Positions 11,561 through 26,500 of a DNA stretch of 64,000 nt are shown piece after piece. Location: assembly GCA_030141605.1 (NCBI GenBank), contig JAQGDQ010000001.1, positions 1,302,001-1,366,000 on the forward strand, given 5' to 3'. The notes beneath the pieces are model-generated. The model was not told where the DNA came from. It saw only the letters and a program-made list of their open reading frames with translations, and did not search any database. Source of the DNA: Tubiluchus corallicola. Its lineage: Eukaryota > Priapulida > Priapulimorpha > Priapulimorphida > Tubiluchidae. The translations under genes were made by a program, and so were the position numbers. Numbering within the stretch: position 1 is the first letter of the stretch; every line of letters begins with the position of its first letter.

Positions 11561-14500
11561 TTTGAAACAACTTAAGTTTTATTTGGGGTTAGGGGAACAG
11601 CTGACAGCTATGTTGTGTGCTTAGATCCAAACTTGTGCATTATAACGATAATATTGTTTATTTTTTTTTGGCTTTTTTAAACACTAACTATCATAATCCA
11701 AAAATTAAACATAGACAATCGGTGTTAATTCATAATATAAACACACACTGTTCTAGGGAAATATGTCAGGTGCAAGCTGAACTATAAGTGCAGCAAGAAA
11801 TTCAAAGCGAAAACAGATAAACTATGGACATACAGTGCATGCTATTACAAAGACTCTTCTTTTTTAAACTGTCCTCTTTCTGATATCATTGCTTTGAGCA
11901 TTCCTTTCGCTATTAAAAACTTCGCATATTTTTGACAACCGTTGTGCAATGACTTGAACTGTTGTTTTATCATGTGCATTCGCAAATCATTTAAACACGC
12001 AAGCGGTGTTTTTGTAAAACAGCTGATGTTAATGGGCGGCTTCGCTTTTTGAAATATCAGCATGAGAGTTTTGGCTCAACAAGTATGTGTTTGTTAAGCT
12101 CCCAGCTGCAGCAGTAGCTATGCGCCGTTCTCATATTTCCAACACGAATAGTTATGTTGTTTACATACATGTTTATCTTTTCCACGCACAGGATGAACAA
12201 ACTAAAACAATGTGAAATTGTGGCTGAAATTCTGTGGAATTATTACGTCATCCACTCACTCTGTGCATAGATTAGAATATATGCAATCTTTGCGATATTA
12301 TTTCGAGTACAATTTGTAGTCATAGCTTTCGTATATAAGCCCAAAGGTGTTTTGCAAATTACTAGACTAGAGCTTGGTTTTGTAGTCTAGCGTCTCATCT
12401 GCTTAATCTATTTTTTACGGTTTGCCTGAACAAGCTACGGTCAATCCATTCAAACATGCTTAGAAACCCTTAGTAAAATAGAGTTCCAGAAAAATGCAAG
12501 TCTTATTTTTAATTTTGGAAGGAGTTTACAATTCCCCACTCAATTCAAACACCCTAACCCTGACCCTTGCTCTACCCTTAACCTAACCCTAATCCTATCC
12601 GTAACTCTAACGCCAACCCTAATTTTAAGCCTGATCCTAATCCGCTTCACAAACTAATTTATCGTGTGTGGGGAATTGTAAACTTTTGCCATTAATTCTC
12701 TGGTGACAGGAAGTGTCCGTGTTCTCTGTAGTGAAATGATTCCAAAAATTTGTTCTGTTAACACATGCTTTAATTACTATTATCCTGTGTTTCTACAGAA
12801 GAAATCAGAAATCCTTTTCCCACTTTATAACTTATTAAACATAATAAGTGAAAGTTGTTGAACATTAGCTCTACAATGCTAAATCAAACTGCATATGTTT
12901 GAATTGTTTATTCAATAATAATTTTTGTTAATGTTTCTTTATCATGTTCAAGCATGAATAAATCTTCAAAAAGAAAGCAATGGTAGCAGTCTTCAGTTCT
13001 TTTGATTTTCAGCTGTGGATGATGACCACGTTCAGCGATTTCTTGCTAGCTTCGAGGAGCGCTTCTTCCTTACATGTGACAAAGAACTTGCGAAGATCAA
13101 CACTTTTTACTCTGGTGTGTATTTTTGCATTGTAAATGTGTATATTCGCTTTTAGACAAAATCTAGTTCTGTTACTTACATTTACTGAATTGTGTAGTTA
13201 CAAGTCAAAAAAATAGTCTAGAACTAAGAGAGTTGCCTTTCCTAGTTTTTCAAACTAATTACGAATAATTGAAAAATGTTGTTGCCAAATTGCTTCCTCT
13301 ACTGGAAAAACTGCTCCATTGTGCCTGCTGATACTTATCTCATTGCGGGAGGATGTATACACATCTGAACGTAGTTAAGCTGTATGATTTAATGTCTGAT
13401 CTTTCCCTTGTGAAGTAAGCTAGATTCTGGTCCCACCACAACAATTTACATTAGTATTGAGTGCTGGATTCCAGCTACAATTGTGTAGCCAAAATCACAA
13501 AATTTTAAGCCACTACTGTGTCGATGAAAGCCACTTATGTTTTTGAAGCACAAGAAAGCAATTCGTAAATAAAGCTAAAAAAATTTGTCCAGCTAAAATT
13601 TTGTATGACTTGCATGCTGTTGTATTGCATACAGAGTTTGCATTAGCAGTAATGCTGTATAAAACTCTCGCGACGACATTCGGCATAGCTATTTTAACAG
13701 TAAGTCATCCGAAACAAGTTTAAATAACATTGCGTAAAGTTTCAAAAAAATAATCAGAACTCTCTTTGCCACTTTGTTGACATGTTCCCTATCTAGGAAA
13801 GAATACAAAGTACTTTTTATTGTCAATAAGGTCAATAATTTGTTTTATATTGAACCAGTGAAGCACACAGGGATGGTGGTGCAGTGATATTTTACCATTT
13901 GGCACAAACATTTTAAATTATTAAGAATTTCCTTTTCCTTCAAACAGGTAAGCATAATGTTATGTAATGTAACTTTGTGTACAAAGTTTTCTGTGATAAA
14001 TTATAAAACTTCCTTATTCCCCTTTTACGTAAAGGAGGATAGACCCATTGGTAAATTTCATTTGGTGAATAATTTTGAAATTATGAATTTAATATGAACT
14101 GCCAAGATATTGCAGTTGGAGGACAAAGGAGTATTCAGAGTGCCGAAGATGCATTTGAGAAGTCATTGAAAGAAGTGGAAAAAAGTTTTGAACAAGCTAG
14201 TTAAAAATTCAATGAAATAAAATTCTCGAGTCACCAGAACATGTTTGCTCTGTTGCTTCTTGCTGATTATTCAAGAACTATCCTTTTTCATCTCTTGGGA
14301 TTTCTAATATTTTAAAAGACAGTTAACATATTTCTTCTTTTAACATCTTAGAGAAACTTGCAGAAGCTCAGAGAAGGTTTGCTAACTTGAAAAATGAACT
14401 AGGTGCTATTGAGGAAAGAGATCGCCAGCAGCAGACGGTGCGTCATCGCAAACTGCCATCTGTTGTACATAAAGACAAGGAAAAACAGGTACTCATAATT

Positions 14501-17500
14501 ACTGTATAAGTTTTTAAAGTGCCTGAAAACTTGAAGAATCATAAGAACATATTTATAGTACTGAGTCTGTGTGCTGAATAGTACTGCTTAGTGCTTACAG
14601 TTAAACTTTTGCCATACTCTAAAATTTGCGTTTTGCTTTTGACTCATCCACAGCAACAGTTTACTATTGTATTGTATCATCTGTGTTACAGACCTGCTGC
14701 ACGTTGAATATTAATTGTTTTGTGTAGCGCCTTACATAAATTTATCAAGTGTTTAAAGAACAGCTAGTTAAACACCAAAGGTCATTTGAATGTTGCAGTG
14801 AGCAAGAACAGTCAACTTATTATGTAAATAGATAAGTGATTGCGATAATTGTAATTAATCTTTGGATATTATGTAGGACTTGAGCACAGGTGAATTTAAA
14901 CTGTTCTCACTTATATGTACATAGTAAGACACTGGCGAAACGTGATGTTTACTGCTGGTACAGAAACATACGTAACATACTTTTTCTATTCAAACGTCAT
15001 TTGCGGAAATAAGCAAGCTAAAGCAAGTTCCAGGTTTGTTGATGGAGAGGCCTAAAGCATATAGACTATTAAAAGCATGTGGCCTACAATGAAACAGTGA
15101 GGTTATGCACTACCAATAGAAATGTTTTTTAGAGTTCACTAATACAACAATTTTAATAGTTCTTAAAGATTTTGATGTCCTCGCATTTAACTGTTTTGGG
15201 AAGTTGTACCAATTTTGATGTTTGTGAAACATAGCACTGAATACACTGTACAATCTTCTCCTAGAAAAATGATGGTGTAAGATACCAATACAATTATCAT
15301 ACATACCTAGAAAAAATTGCAAAAATACCTAGTCAGTGATTTTATTTGACTACTGTTGCTCTAAATATGCAACAGCAAAAGCATGTTTAAATGGCGTCTA
15401 TAGACCAGCTGACTCTAACCTCGGCCAGTTTTGCAAAGCCATCACTAAAGCCATTTAGTGTTGCCTTATTGCCACAGTCACTATTGAGAGCATTTTGCGT
15501 TTCATAAAAGGTTGTCAGAGCATCGCTAATTACTGATTGTCTCAAAAAACTACAGCAGAAAGTTCATACTGCACGTCATAAAACGATATATAAGTAGCTA
15601 CATTGAGCCTGACCAAGCTGGGAATATGGTCTCGCGGTATTAAATACTTACTTCGAGGTTGCATGCATAAAAGCTATAATAGTCTACACTGTTGTCTCAC
15701 AGTAATTTCTGATGCACCACAATCGCATTAAATGTTTGTCTATTAAATAATTTTTTTTAGATTTTGATTTTGATGCATTTATTTTCTCGTTTTTATGGCA
15801 ATTTTTTCACATAGCAACATAATGCCAGGATGACTTATTGAGACTAAGAGAGTCTCGATATTTAGGATGGGATTGATGTAATGTGTTGGAATCGAGTCGC
15901 TACAAAAATATTTTTTAACCTGAAACGCATACATCCTACTTTGTTGTTGCTGTGGGGAAACTAAGCGCTACCACTGAGCATTAATGTTCCGTATTCGATT
16001 GTTTTTCTTCTTTTCAAATTGTGATACGTGTCAATTACAATCAATAGTGCACGAACATTCCACAGAGTGCTTGTTTACACTTCTTTAAAGGACAAGAAAA
16101 GGGGCACCTGAAGTAGGCTTTAGCTAAATCGCCTTAAAAAATTATACTACTTTACAGCAATTTTATACACATGTTTGAATCGAGTTGAAAGGAATTTTCG
16201 TTTGTTTTCATTTTAAATCTCCCTCTATACTGTTCCTACGGCACCATTACATGATGTCACCCCGCCACGTAAATCAGGGGAAGAAAAGGCAATGTTAAAT
16301 TATGACCCATAAAACTTTCCTATATTATCTATATTATATTATTTCCTAAATCTATATTACTTAGCCTTTCACTTACCTGCTGGAAAGACTTAACTAGACT
16401 AATAATTTAAAATGCTTGTGCCAGTTGGTAAAATGTCGCTGACTCACTCTCCAGGGTGCGCCACTCACTAGCCAAAAACGTACTTTTAATCTTATTGACA
16501 AGATACAGTAATTTGAAATTTTACTTAATTAGCAACATGTATGCTACGAATGCTCTGATTATTTTTTCAAACTTTACTAATGTTATCAGACCTTGTTTCA
16601 AATGACCTACCATTAAAATGGCTGCGCCTAACGGTCATCGCAGGAGTTTAAATTTACACATTTTATACAGCGTTACAGCAAGCCATGCATACGAAAAGTT
16701 AGTACGTAAGTGGTATAAAATTTTGAGACAATTTTTTTAAGCTTTATGTAAGTGGGGGGTTTTATTGTGCTTTAACCATTTGGTGATCGTAACAGACTGA
16801 CAAATATGTGTATTTGTGCATTACTATAGCTTTTAGGGCTATATACGTATGTTCTAGCCAAGTCCTTCGCTGTCTAAAGAGCTGTGATACTCCCTCTGAC
16901 ACCTCATGACGTGCCTCATGAATGTTTTTTGTACATGGTGTTCAGTCAAGCTTTGTGAAAGAAACGAGCAAAAAAGCACCCATTTTGAAAGTTTTCATGC
17001 CCTTCCTCTGCCCAGGAATCTGCGTCGAAATACACTTTTTCCCCCTTCCCGTTACATCCGCCACAAAGCTTTGTGGAAGTCTGTTAAGTAATTTTTACAT
17101 AAGTTCCTTGGCAGAGAAAAAATAATTAAGATACTTATTCCCCTCAGTAGGGAATAAAATAAGTATTCCCCAACCGTAACCCTAAACACATTATTTTACA
17201 AGTGTGCCATTTTTTTCTAATTTTCCATTTGTGCCCTTTTTCCTATGCTTTTTGCTGCTATTTTTACCATGCCGTTTTTACCTGTACCATTTTTACGTCT
17301 GGCATTTTTACAATGCACCGAAGGCTCATAACAAACAATTCTAAAAAACAATGCTATAATGCTCCTGGACAGTTAAGCAAACTGAACTAAATAAATAGGG
17401 CAGGGACCCTCAAGTTCAAAGCACTATGCTAGTGCATTATATACAGCTTAATTATTATGATCATGCTCGTGATCCCTTAATGGTGCTGCTTCCTACCCAT

Positions 17501-20500
17501 CATTATTTTTGTCACTAAATAGTGACATCCTTAAAACAACGACAGCTTTGTGAAATACAAATGCTAACGAGCTCGACGAACCGATAATAACAACATCGTT
17601 AACTTTGTGACAGCTTTGTTAAACCGGCCCTAGATCTTAAATTTTGTTTTAACATTTACCTTTACCGTTAGCAATGCACTTACAAAACAGCGAATAGTGA
17701 TGTATTTAAAATGGATCATGTATACAAAGAAAATGCACATGGTACTGACAGTTTCACACTTTCATAATTTATTATACTAGGGCACTGCTCTTTCCCTGAG
17801 TCTAAATTGTGCCATCCTTGCAATTGGTAATTCTGGTTCCAACAGCACACACATATTCTGCCTAGATTGCCTTTGTCATATGGATGGGCATGGCCACTTT
17901 TGGAAATACTAGTCTGCATTGGATCTTTTATAAGTCTTAGTAAAACCAATTTACTGTCATTCCACATCTCTTGAATGCAATCATTCTATTGTGGAGTTAG
18001 TGAATTTCAAACAAGAAGAAAAAATACTTTAACCATGTAGTACACTTTTCTCATTGCGGAACATTTGTTTGCTTCTTAATCTTTGTTTGGAGTATCATTG
18101 TTGCAGCAATTTTGTACGTGGAAGAAAAGCCCTGTGGCATCGCAAGTCAATGTGGACCTTAGGCCAGCACAAGTCATGAGCCCTGGGTCCCCTACCCAAA
18201 CTGCTACATATTCTTTAATATGTAGTAATGTGTACCAAATTATGAAATGCCAAGTTAACTTACTTATACTAATATGCCAAGTTATAACTGTGGTAATAAA
18301 TGACATCAAGAATATACGATGAAAAGAGACACACACATGAGCTTACTAGCTGCTATGATACTGTTCTGCGTGTATTGTTTAGGTACTACAGTCATGACAC
18401 GATGAGCATTAAAAATTAAGTAATCTCAATAAATGAGTGAAACCAGCTATTAAGTTATTAAGGCAAATTAGCATGTTATTGTTTAATTTGAATTAACTAG
18501 CTGGACTTATGCTAAAAAACTTTTTTACAGGTGACTGTAAGAAATGTACATAACATGAAGCTTGCTTTCAGTGAATTCTACCTTAGCCTTATTCTGCTGC
18601 AAAACTACCAACAACTCAACTTTACAGGCTTTAGAAAAATATTGAAGAAGCATGACAAGGTGAGCTACAGATTGTAATTCTGTGTTTTACTAGTTGCTAT
18701 GAGTTTCGATCACACATGATACTCTGGTATATTTTTGTGTCACATACTTGGCATTTATTTTTATTGTGTGTGTTCATTAGAATAGTTTTACTATAAGCAC
18801 CCCCACACACTTTAAAACAAATGCATATGCCTTGACTGTGCTTATGAAATGATTTTTATATCTCAGAGAAATCCCTTTTTTTTCATATTAGCGCAAATAT
18901 ACATTGCAGCCAAAAATAATTCTTCCGCCAGTGAGAACAGCTAGCTGCACACAGCAATAAACTGTGATATTAAATACTCGTTATGTACATTTTGTTATGT
19001 GCAAAAAAACATACATAATGGCACTCAAGCAAGAAGTGCATTCACTTGTGAAAGTTCTATCCACTTTGGCATTTTATGAATTCCAAAAAGTGCAAAGTTG
19101 CAAACTGCAAACGTTGTCACCAGCATACCTGTATTCTGCAAGCACTGCAAAGATAACATTAAATTATGTTTTCCAAGATTTGTAAAGATATAAACTGTAG
19201 CTCATAGTGACCAAGCTACTCTTTCCAAAGCTGTAGATTCACAACAACTGTAAATCAAATACCATTTTTACACTGAAGACTTTTGTGTCAACTATTAACT
19301 TAGTTTACATGTCAAAAATTAGCAGATCTGAATTATCAAGTAATAGTAGATGTTTTTTTAATCATCTACATGTAGTACTAGAAAAAAGAAAATTTGTTCC
19401 CTCCACTGCATCCTTGACTGATCTCAACTAACGTGAAATCGAGATTCTTTGCATTCAGTGTAACTAGGGTGTTCGTGTTTTTTTCTTTTTGTAAAAGCGA
19501 GATAAATACTGAGAATGATTTCTCCTTATTAAAAAATTACATCAATCCAGTCTTAATCTTTTTTACATATGTATGTAAAACTGGTGTTTTGTCATTTCTA
19601 AGCTTGAGCTGCTTCTCTTCTGAACTGAATTGTTACTTTATTTGTTACTGGATCATTTCATCACTTTTATTATTTCATTCTTCTAGTTGATGCAGACATG
19701 TAAGGGAGCAGAATGGAGATCGGCTCATGTAGAAAGTGCACCTTTTTACACAAACAAAGATATAGATAGACTTATTATAGATACAGAGGTGAGTGTATAG
19801 TACTGCAGTTACGTGCCAGTTTGACTTATACTAATACGTTTCCTTGAAACGTGCCTTACTTTGATCACTTCTGTGCTTAACATTGGAGCCAGTTTAAAAT
19901 ATTGAATACACCAAGTGAATTCTTTAGGCATGAAAATTCACTCAAGAAAAAAGCTGAAAAACTGTTTGTAATGACTTCAGAAATCAGCAACTATAAATCT
20001 CCTTAAATATCACTCTAGACTATAAGTTTGCTTAAAGGGTCGCACCTACAATTTTCAAGGACATTTTAAATCAGTAATGTTGGGTGGTGCTCACTAAGCA
20101 CGTCCTGTTTTAAATAATGCCCAGTTTTCTTTGGTAACCATAATATAATGTAATATATGATTATAGTAAAATCGTAGTCAAATTTCAGACTAACAATGGT
20201 ATTTTTATATACCATCCACTATGTGCTATATTTGGAAAATATGGTTCACAGTGGATAAGTTCAAGCTAATCAATAAATACCTAAAATTATATAAATTTTA
20301 GAAGTAGGAATTCTGAAATTTGTTACCTCTGATGAGGCTTCTGATGAATAAAGGTTGTACTGCAGCTAGCCAGGGAAATAATGGCAGTTTCTGTTATGTC
20401 CTAGTGTTGGGAGGGAAGTATGCTTTCTGTGCAGCCGGAAAACTGCACATAAACTCAATTGCACACCTGTATGCTGAAAGAAACGTATAATTGCTGTGAG

Positions 20501-23500
20501 TGCATGGTCAAATATGTATATTTAGTATATGCTTTTAGTGCAGTACAGAATGGGAGTACTTTGAATAATTTAGTAATTTGGTATTTAGAAGGCAAAAATT
20601 TTTTTATCTCGCAACTTATTTACATCTTTGAAGTTTTTCCTATAGACCAAAACATTCACAAGTCTCTTGGTAGTCATGCAAGAGACTGCTAATTTGTTAC
20701 AGGAGACATTTGTTAATTCACCCTTGAGATTGAAAAAATAAATTAGTACTGTTAATGTAGGGGTTAATCTCTGAATTCTTAGATATGATAAAATCGCTGA
20801 ACATACTTGTCGGCATACTTTGTATTATATTTGAGTTTAATTGCTACTCAATAACTAGAGACTTTGTAACTGATACAAACTTAATAGTATTTTGTCTATA
20901 AGTGTTTGGGTTCATTTGCTATGTGTAATCTTCTATCAGACTCTATTAGGCACACTATTGATAACTCTATGATTTAACTTGTAGAGCTGTCGAAGATGTG
21001 TTACTAAGCTAAAGTAAAAATTTAGTACTAAGATACATGTTCACAGATTGGTTTTGTTTTAAACTGTATAAAAGCATGATTGTGCAGTATTAAGTGACTG
21101 TCTTTTTATTAACACATAAATTCATAAAAGTGAATGTAGTCAACTGAAAGCTATTCATTTCTTCATATGGTAGTACATGCAATTATTTGACATAAATGCT
21201 GGACTGCAAGCAACTCGACTCTAGTGCAGAAGTTTTACGTGAGGCAAATTTTCCTTGAGGCTCTAGTCGTACCGCACCGGTATTTCAGACCCTTGACTTG
21301 CAAGATACGATTGAGGCTCGAGACAAACAGTTCATCTGATAGCAAACGATGTCGGCAACCAAGCGGTGCTGGACTTGGACCCTTGTATCTACATGGTAGC
21401 TTTAGGCTAATGTTACTTGCACTGACCAGATATAAGGAAAACGGCACATTTTCACGCAAAGGGTGAAAATATTGACAGTTGCTTTCCCAGTTCTTTTTAC
21501 GTACATTTTATTATACAGAAATTTCTGTGTAGTAATTTTCATTCTTCTTCTGCTAAACACTGCATAGCATAAGGTTTTTTATTGCTTTTTTGAGCAACGA
21601 GTTCTTGTTATCCTGAAGTACAATTAGAATAATACTTGACTATGAATTTGTGATTCAAAACCAATCTGCTTTAACTTGATGTTTATCGAACCTTTATTTT
21701 ATACATCTCTGTATGTTACAGTTAAATAATATTCTTATCAAAATTTATTTTTGAGATAATTAGTTGTTCATCCAAGATAGCAAATACAATAAAAAACAAC
21801 ACCAGATATCAGCTGTTCTATAGATCAAGGCCCATTACTTAGTTATCTGGATGGTTCGGCTTGTATGTATCGCTATTATAGCAACTTTCCCTCAACTGTA
21901 CATGCACTAACCTCATGTTTGTTGTGTGATTTAGTGTAGACTCTGTACTTGTTGAGCCTCTCACCAGCTAATCTACTATTTAGTAGCAGTCTGTTCTTAT
22001 TTGTTGAATACTATTGCGAGTACTTGAACTTGCAGAGCCTCTGCATACTCCGGCTAAATTTCGACTTTTTACTTAGTGAATTTGTTAAATGGTACAGTGT
22101 GACAGCTGATGGTGCGCTCTATATTTGACATTTTTGCCTTTCACTCTTGTTTTTCTGAAGTTGTTTTCTTCTCTGTGAAGTGAGTTATTATAGTGGGAAA
22201 AAATTGCACGGTGGAATATATATGTATGTGAAAACACTTGGCTGTCTCAGTAGATCTTCACAAAACTTCTGACAATCAAAAATTTTATACTGTTTTCGAA
22301 TGTATGTGTTGTCAGACTACAAGTGGACATGATTAGTTTTCATCTTAACTGACTCATCTACATCAACACCCTTTTTGGAAAACTGTCAAACATGTGGCCA
22401 GATGGAATAATAATGGAAAAGCCTGCCCTTAGTCCCATTACACATCAAATCACTCCTTGTATAACCAAGTATCGTTTTTTCGTTTTCATTGGTAGTTGTC
22501 ATAATGACTGGTTTCATAACATTATGACATCCCATTCTTAAAAGATTTTCTATCTTTGAAATTGACCATAGCTAGTGCTACTTGATTTGTTTGATGGAAT
22601 TACGGGCTCGTATGGTGCCCAGATCTAGCCGTTCTATAACGCATTATACCTCAGTTGATGCCAAATCTGACTATGAGTTGTCAGAAGAACACAAAAAGTT
22701 GCTTGCCGAAGAGTCAAATGCAACAGAAGCGGTAACTGTTTTTCCACAAATTTTAGCTATATATTCCCACCTACTGCACTTGCTTTTTGACTAATTTTGC
22801 ATCTGCAGGGGTTTAATATCAGTGTAGGATTAGAGATTAATGAAATGCAATAAATTTGCAATAGCTTTACCATTTTTTGCTATTAAGCTTATATTTACCA
22901 TTAAAGGTTTTGAAACAAAGTTATAACATCTACCAGCACTCAACTGCTAAAGTATGTTGTAAAAGAACAGTGCACTCATTGATGCTTGCTTTATGTATAG
23001 AACTGAACAGTAAGTTATTTGCTTAAACATTTTTGGCTTTTCATACATTTGTGTTTTGAGCAAAGAAGAGCTTTAACTGATTAAGTGCTGCTTATACTGA
23101 GCATTCTGTTTTGTGTTGAGCATAAATTGTTTTGTGAAACTACCATTATAAAAAATCAGTGGGTTGATTTCTTTTTCAGTTAAATTGCATTTTAGCGTAA
23201 GTCTTTCAGTTACATTACAAAAAATGAAATTAAATCAATGATCATAATTATGATACTATTACTAATTCATCGGTTGAAAGCTTTTTAAGTGCATTTCTAC
23301 AAACCGTGCTTCATTGTTTTAGGACAATTATTTATGTCCCTACTCCATTTTTGCGGGATACAATTAACTCATATTATTAGTCTTGATAAATATGTATTTT
23401 TATATCTACTGGCAGCTAGCAGTACTTACCAGCCATAACATAAACAAGTAACACCTTGTGAATTGCATTTCAAAGTAAAAGTTACTTGTACTTTAGGTGA

Positions 23501-26500
23501 AGTATTAATAATTTGGGTTTGTGCACTGTGTGCTTATAAATTGAAATGTTCTTTACTTCCTTTCATTCAATTTTTTATTTTTTTATTTATTTTACATTGA
23601 ATGTTTAAGTTGTAACACTTCTCAAACTATATGGCATATGCCCACATGGTTTCAGAAAATAAAACTTATATCTGAACTGTTATGTTTTCAGCATAAGCAC
23701 AAAGCGTGAGTTTATATTTATCTTTACAACTATAATTATGGGAATTATCATTGGTTAGTATCCAGCACAGATTTTAAAAATGCCATCTTTGAAGGTCATC
23801 ATCAGTTGATTTATATTTTACTTACCAGTAAAAACAACTGAGTAAAAACACATAGCTTCTGTGGGCGTGCCTGGGAAAACTTTCACTTCCTACAGCTGTT
23901 GCCAGGTCATCAAAAATAAAGTACAATGACCCATTCCCAACATGATCGTGTTAGTGGAAATTTGTCTGCTGCTCATGACCCTGAACTTTATCTGTTTAAC
24001 CAGTCAGTAAACGGTCACTAACATACGAATCCAACACAAACCAAATAATTCCTTTGAATGTTGTAGCCCATCTATTGCAAGTCCAAATAATCAAGCTTTC
24101 CCATATTTGAACTTTCTCCGTAACTCATTTTCCCGACTTTGTTTTAATTCTTCAGTTTTTATAATGCATCCCAAAAATATCTTCAATATAATGGTTTTCT
24201 TCTCTGCCATGTTCAGGTAGGTATATACAATTACACTTGTATCTAACGGTGTGCTGCCCAACTTAATATGCTTGAAGTGCACCCCAACGTGTAAATTCAG
24301 TCTGCAAAATTGTAAGCATAGCGGCATGTCTGTTCACCTTCAAAGAGTTTTCTTGCTCTTAATCGCTAGTTATCCAGACACATAGATGTCCAGATAATAT
24401 GGTGCTGTAGAATTAGAACATACAGGTAAATAGTGAACAAAGGCATGCAAATTTACAACTGTTTTCTGAAATAGGCATGCTTTCCCAGTGATATAAGATT
24501 GAATGCTAAAGCTGAAATGATTTTTAAACTCATTATGAAGATCGTGAATTTTGCCTCATAGAAGGAATTGGAATTGACAGTTATACTGATTAAACCTACT
24601 ACTGGAGTTTGTGCAAATCAAACTGTTATGTTTCCTGAATACAGTTGATTGGTTACTAAGGTCAGTGTAAAGTGTTCAAAAAATGAAGATTTTTATTGTG
24701 GTCTATTTACAGAATGTGTTCACCACCAAACTGGAAGGAGGAAATCGTCAGAAGGCGATGAAGCGCCTTCGTGTCCCTCCCCTAGAAGCGCAAGTACGTG
24801 AAAACACATGCTCCCTGTTTGACTATTACACATTTGTTTATGTGCTAATCGTATGTTTTTAGATACTTGTTAAGCACTGTGTGAATGCAAGTTTTGTCTC
24901 TAATCTAGGTATAATTTTTTTGTGAACTTATGTTTGTTAATTTAGGAAACTCCTTGGACAACATTCCGTGTTGGTCTCTTCTCAGGAATCTTTATTGTGC
25001 TGCTTATTTCATTTATATTATCTGGTAAATATGATTTTTTATATATTTATTATTTGGTGCAAACTTGTACATTCATTACCATTAGTGGTATAATCTCAGC
25101 TCACATAGAGTTTTACAAAAATGTTCAATGGTCCATAATTGTAGTACATGTTATTTATGACAAAAATATTACTATATTTCACAGGGCATGGCAAAGGGAC
25201 AAAAAGTATTAAATTGTAGAGCATCAGGTGTTTTGTGATTATAGGTTAATACCATAATGAGACAATAAGTAAATGCATGTTGACAGTTTTGAATGTTTAC
25301 CACATTTATAGCTAACAAATGTTTTTTGGTCATGCTTACATGTTTTCTGTTAAATTTCCACGAACACGTCATTATCTTTCAGCTATATTTGTGGACGTAC
25401 CTACCGAGTGGCGACCTGTCTTACGTATGTACCGTGGCATATTCCTCCTTGTGTTATTTCTGTTTCTGCTGGGTGTCAACACTTATGGTTGGCGATCATC
25501 GGGGGTTAACCATGTGTTAATATTCGAACTGGATCCACGAGATAATCTTAATCATCAACAGCTTTTAGAGGTAGGTCATTGGCATAGAAAAAGAATTGGT
25601 GACTGAAAATTTATACCAGTTTGGAATTTCGACTTTCGTCTGTTGTTTTCTTTTCTGTGTGTAAACAGTACAAGCAAAATCTTATTAATAGTGGCCTTTT
25701 GCACTTGGTTATTGAATTCAATACTGTTTATTAAATTCTCTACTTTCTCATTGGCAGCAATATTTAATTATAATGCAAATGTGTTGTATTGTCTAACATT
25801 GAGGCATTCCTATCTTTATACTAATTGGTTTAGCCAGCTCTTCATAACCATATAGCTCTACTGCCATAAGTATTAGATTGTAAGTTTGCTAATATAGTTT
25901 TGCTATTGATTTCGTATTGCTTTTTATGCATTTTTGTCAATTTTCACTATATTATATGTTTCCACAATCTGTTTACATTTTCTAACGAATTATTGAACCA
26001 TATTTTGCTTTGTTTCAGTTGTCTGGCTTCTTTGCTGTTATTTTCTGCTTAAGCATCCTTTCCAGTTTGTATGGAGATTTGTTACACATTTCCAGTATGC
26101 TGCAACCATTGATACTTGTCGGCTTCTGCATTGTGTTTGTAGTCAATCCTTTTAAAATTTGCTACTACACTTCCAGAATGTGGCTACTTCGATTGATTGT
26201 AAGTAAATGTACTGTATTTTTCATTTTCTGTCGAAAACATATCTGTTAAATTGTAACACTATTAAATATTATTTGCTTGGTGTTATAGATGTATATCAAC
26301 TTGTTGAATTTTAACAGAAAATCTTGAATGATTTTAAGGTGAAACAAATTTTCAAAACATACACAAGATTTCTTTTTCTTTACAGTGCACATTACACTTG
26401 TGACTAATTATGTAATTATTTCCTTCAATACTGCCATTTTTTGCAATTATTTTGTTCATTGCAATACATTCTCCTTAGTTAGCACAAACATGATCACTAA

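Larger units (their letters stand above)
19789..24712. other. XPR1 intron 6
   Basis: The second-longest intron of the gene. Besides the candidate cassette exon (22576-22731) and a dispersed repeat (23868-23965), a less AT-rich segment at 21224-21466 is open on both strands (80 and 74 codons) without a recognisable domain, perhaps an old repeat. Confidence 0.35.

Noticed and set aside
12551-12650. True telomere or chromosome-fusion site
   Set aside because: The CCCTAA units are short and degenerate and are bounded by exact inverted repeats, which fits a small mobile element better.
20330-20360. CTGATGAG word as a hammerhead ribozyme core
   Set aside because: No matching GAAAC segment with the needed pairing stems is found around it.
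21224-21466. Overlapping ORFs on both strands
   Set aside because: Mirror-open frames in a locally less AT-rich segment; no domain, no flanking exon signals that fit XPR1.
22582-22794. 70-codon ORF as a stand-alone gene
   Set aside because: It opens on TTG and runs past a good splice donor into intron-like sequence; the supported part is only the exon-like 22576-22731.
25319-25606. 95-codon ORF as its own gene
   Set aside because: It is XPR1 exon 9 extended into both introns.
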